Shown: positions 13,355 to 14,209 of the stretch, piece by piece
Numbering within the stretch: position 1 is the stretch's first letter
How the letters are laid out: the number at the start of each line of letters is the position of its first letter
Assembly: GCA_964402115.1 (NCBI GenBank)
Contig: CAYOBW010000182.1
Coordinates: forward strand, 1-14,209
Source: CAYOBW01 sp964402115
Lineage (GTDB): Bacteria > Verrucomicrobiota > Kiritimatiellia > UBA8416 > CAYOBW01
Reading direction: 5' to 3'
DNA: 14,209 nt
Made by a program: the position numbers and the translations under genes
Notes under the pieces: generated by a model
Seen by the model: only the letters and a program-made list of their open reading frames with translations
Database searches by the model: none
What the model was told of the DNA's origin: nothing

Positions 13355-14184
13355 ACGTTGCCGCCCAGCCTGCCCCAGCCCGCGCCGCGCGGCCGCGCCG
13401 GCCGGCGCTCTCGCCCGGAGGCCTGCTGCTGCGCGCCTGCGAACTCGCGCTGCCCTTCGCCCTGCTGCACCTGTGCGGGGCGCGGCGCTATGTCAGCATT
13501 CTCTGCGGCACCTTCGAGGCGGGGGCGGCGCCGGTTTCCCTGCCCTCCGTGCTCGGCCTGCTCTACGCGCTGGCCTGGGTGGCGGCGACCGTGGTGGCGC
13601 CCATGCTGCTGCTGGCCGCGCTGCTGCTGCACCTCTCCGGCGGACGCCGTCCGGTGCCGCCGGCGGTCACCACCGCGGGGCTCGTCCTGCTCCTGCTCCT
13701 GCCGCTTACCGAACTGGCCCCGCAGGCCTGGCACATCGCCCTGGGCCGCCCGTCGGCCTGGCTCGCGGCGGCCTGGCTGGGCGCGCCGCTGGCGCCCGCG
13801 CCCGAGGGCTACTGGATCCTGCAGCCCGCGCTGCCGGTCTGTGTCACCCCGGCCTGCAGCGGCGCCGGCTTCTTCGCCCTGTTCGCCGCGCTGGTCGCGG
13901 GGCGGCTCGCCGGGGCCGGCTTGCCCCCGGGCCTGCGCGCGCTGGCGCTGGTGGGCACTTTCCCGGCTGCCTATGCCGTTACGCTGGTGGCCAATGCCTC
14001 CCGCCTTGTGCTGGGCTGGGCCGGCGGCCTGTTCGCCCACAACCATCTCCCGGCGCGCCTGCAGGCCGGCGCCCATCTCCTCGCCGGCATCGTCGTTTTC
14101 CTGTTCTTTCTCAGTCTCACACACGTACTGTTGACCGTCGCCCTGGCGCGGTCCCGACCCTCACGCCCAACCCCGGAGGTTTGA
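13351..14184 (+). CDS. Exosortase (short form, exosortase K-like)
   Basis: This 277-residue membrane protein has about seven hydrophobic segments and the exosortase/archaeosortase catalytic triad: Cys169 in 'TPACSGAGFF', Arg218 in 'LVANASRLVLGW', and His242 in 'AGAHLLAGIVVF'. Exosortases are transpeptidase-like enzymes that recognise a C-terminal sorting tail (PEP-CTERM and variants) on exported proteins and cut it at the membrane, usually for surface attachment. The protein is a single exosortase core without the extra EpsI domain. Assignment to the K subclass is tentative. The ATG overlaps the stop of the Ldi-like gene (ATGA). No PEP-CTERM target is seen in the window; the secreted proteins at 171 and 2450 lack such a tail. 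Targets may be encoded elsewhere or just beyond the right edge. Confidence 0.88.
   Translation: MNVAAQPAPARAARPRRPALSPGGLLLRACELALPFALLHLCGARRYVSILCGTFEAGAAPVSLPSVLGLLYALAWVAATVVAPMLLLAALLLHLSGGRRPVPPAVTTAGLVLLLLLPLTELAPQAWHIALGRPSAWLAAAWLGAPLAPAPEGYWILQPALPVCVTPACSGAGFFALFAALVAGRLAGAGLPPGLRALALVGTFPAAYAVTLVANASRLVLGWAGGLFAHNHLPARLQAGAHLLAGIVVFLFFLSLTHVLLTVALARSRPSRPTPEV
14175..14180 (+). promoter_or_regulatory. Shine-Dalgarno site for the gene at the right edge
   Basis: GGAGGT ends five bases before an ATG at 14186. It overlaps the last codons of the exosortase gene and indicates that the operon continues. Confidence 0.65.
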
Positions 14185-14185
14185 T

Positions 14186-14209
14186 ATGACGCCCCAGACC
14201 GACGCCCCC
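14186..14209 (+). CDS. Start of a further gene in the exosortase operon (truncated by window edge)
   Basis: Only eight codons (M-T-P-Q-T-D-A-P) are visible after a strong Shine-Dalgarno site, one base after the exosortase stop. The function cannot be told. Confidence 0.55.

Overview
The window is about 14.2 kb of GC-rich bacterial DNA, densely packed with genes and broken by one assembly gap of 100 N (12032-12131). The gene content suggests a member of the PVC group (Planctomycetes, Verrucomicrobia, Lentisphaerae, Kiritimatiellota). The grounds are a secreted mosaic protein ending in a 'DxDxDWLPDxWE..FG' calcium-type motif and an 'RFFRV' C-terminus, a secreted PQQ-type propeller beginning 'DWPRFRGPHNDG', and an exosortase. 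My best guess is Kiritimatiellota or a close relative. This is inferred from protein style, not from a marker gene.

Layout. (1) At 82-5034 there is a plus-strand run behind a good sigma70-type promoter: a secreted TolB-like/LamG-like mosaic protein, a secreted PQQ-like beta-propeller protein, and a cytoplasmic HI0933/YhiN-family flavoprotein. (2) At 5045-8837 there is a tightly overlapping minus-strand operon, transcribed in the order HMG-CoA reductase, BtaA-like 3-amino-3-carboxypropyltransferase, and a polyprenol/phytol-kinase-like membrane protein with an extra membrane half. It meets region 1 tail to tail across 10 bp. (3) From 9122 to the right edge there is a divergent plus-strand operon: a six-helix membrane protein, a winged-helix regulator, a second polyprenol/dolichol-kinase-like protein, an internally duplicated membrane protein, [gap with heptad repeats], a linalool dehydratase/isomerase-like alpha/alpha-barrel protein, an exosortase, and the first codons of one more gene.

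How they may work together. Regions 2 and 3 share a 284-bp divergent control region, and both encode a CTP-dependent polyprenol-kinase-like enzyme. HMG-CoA reductase feeds isoprenoid precursors, the kinases would act on isoprenoid alcohols, the BtaA-like enzyme builds an amine-bearing lipid headgroup, the LDI-like protein has a terpene-alcohol enzyme fold, and the exosortase processes surface proteins at the membrane. I infer, and have not demonstrated, that the locus makes or remodels a special membrane lipid or prenyl carrier tied to exosortase-dependent surface display. No RNA genes, CRISPR arrays, phage or transposase genes were seen.
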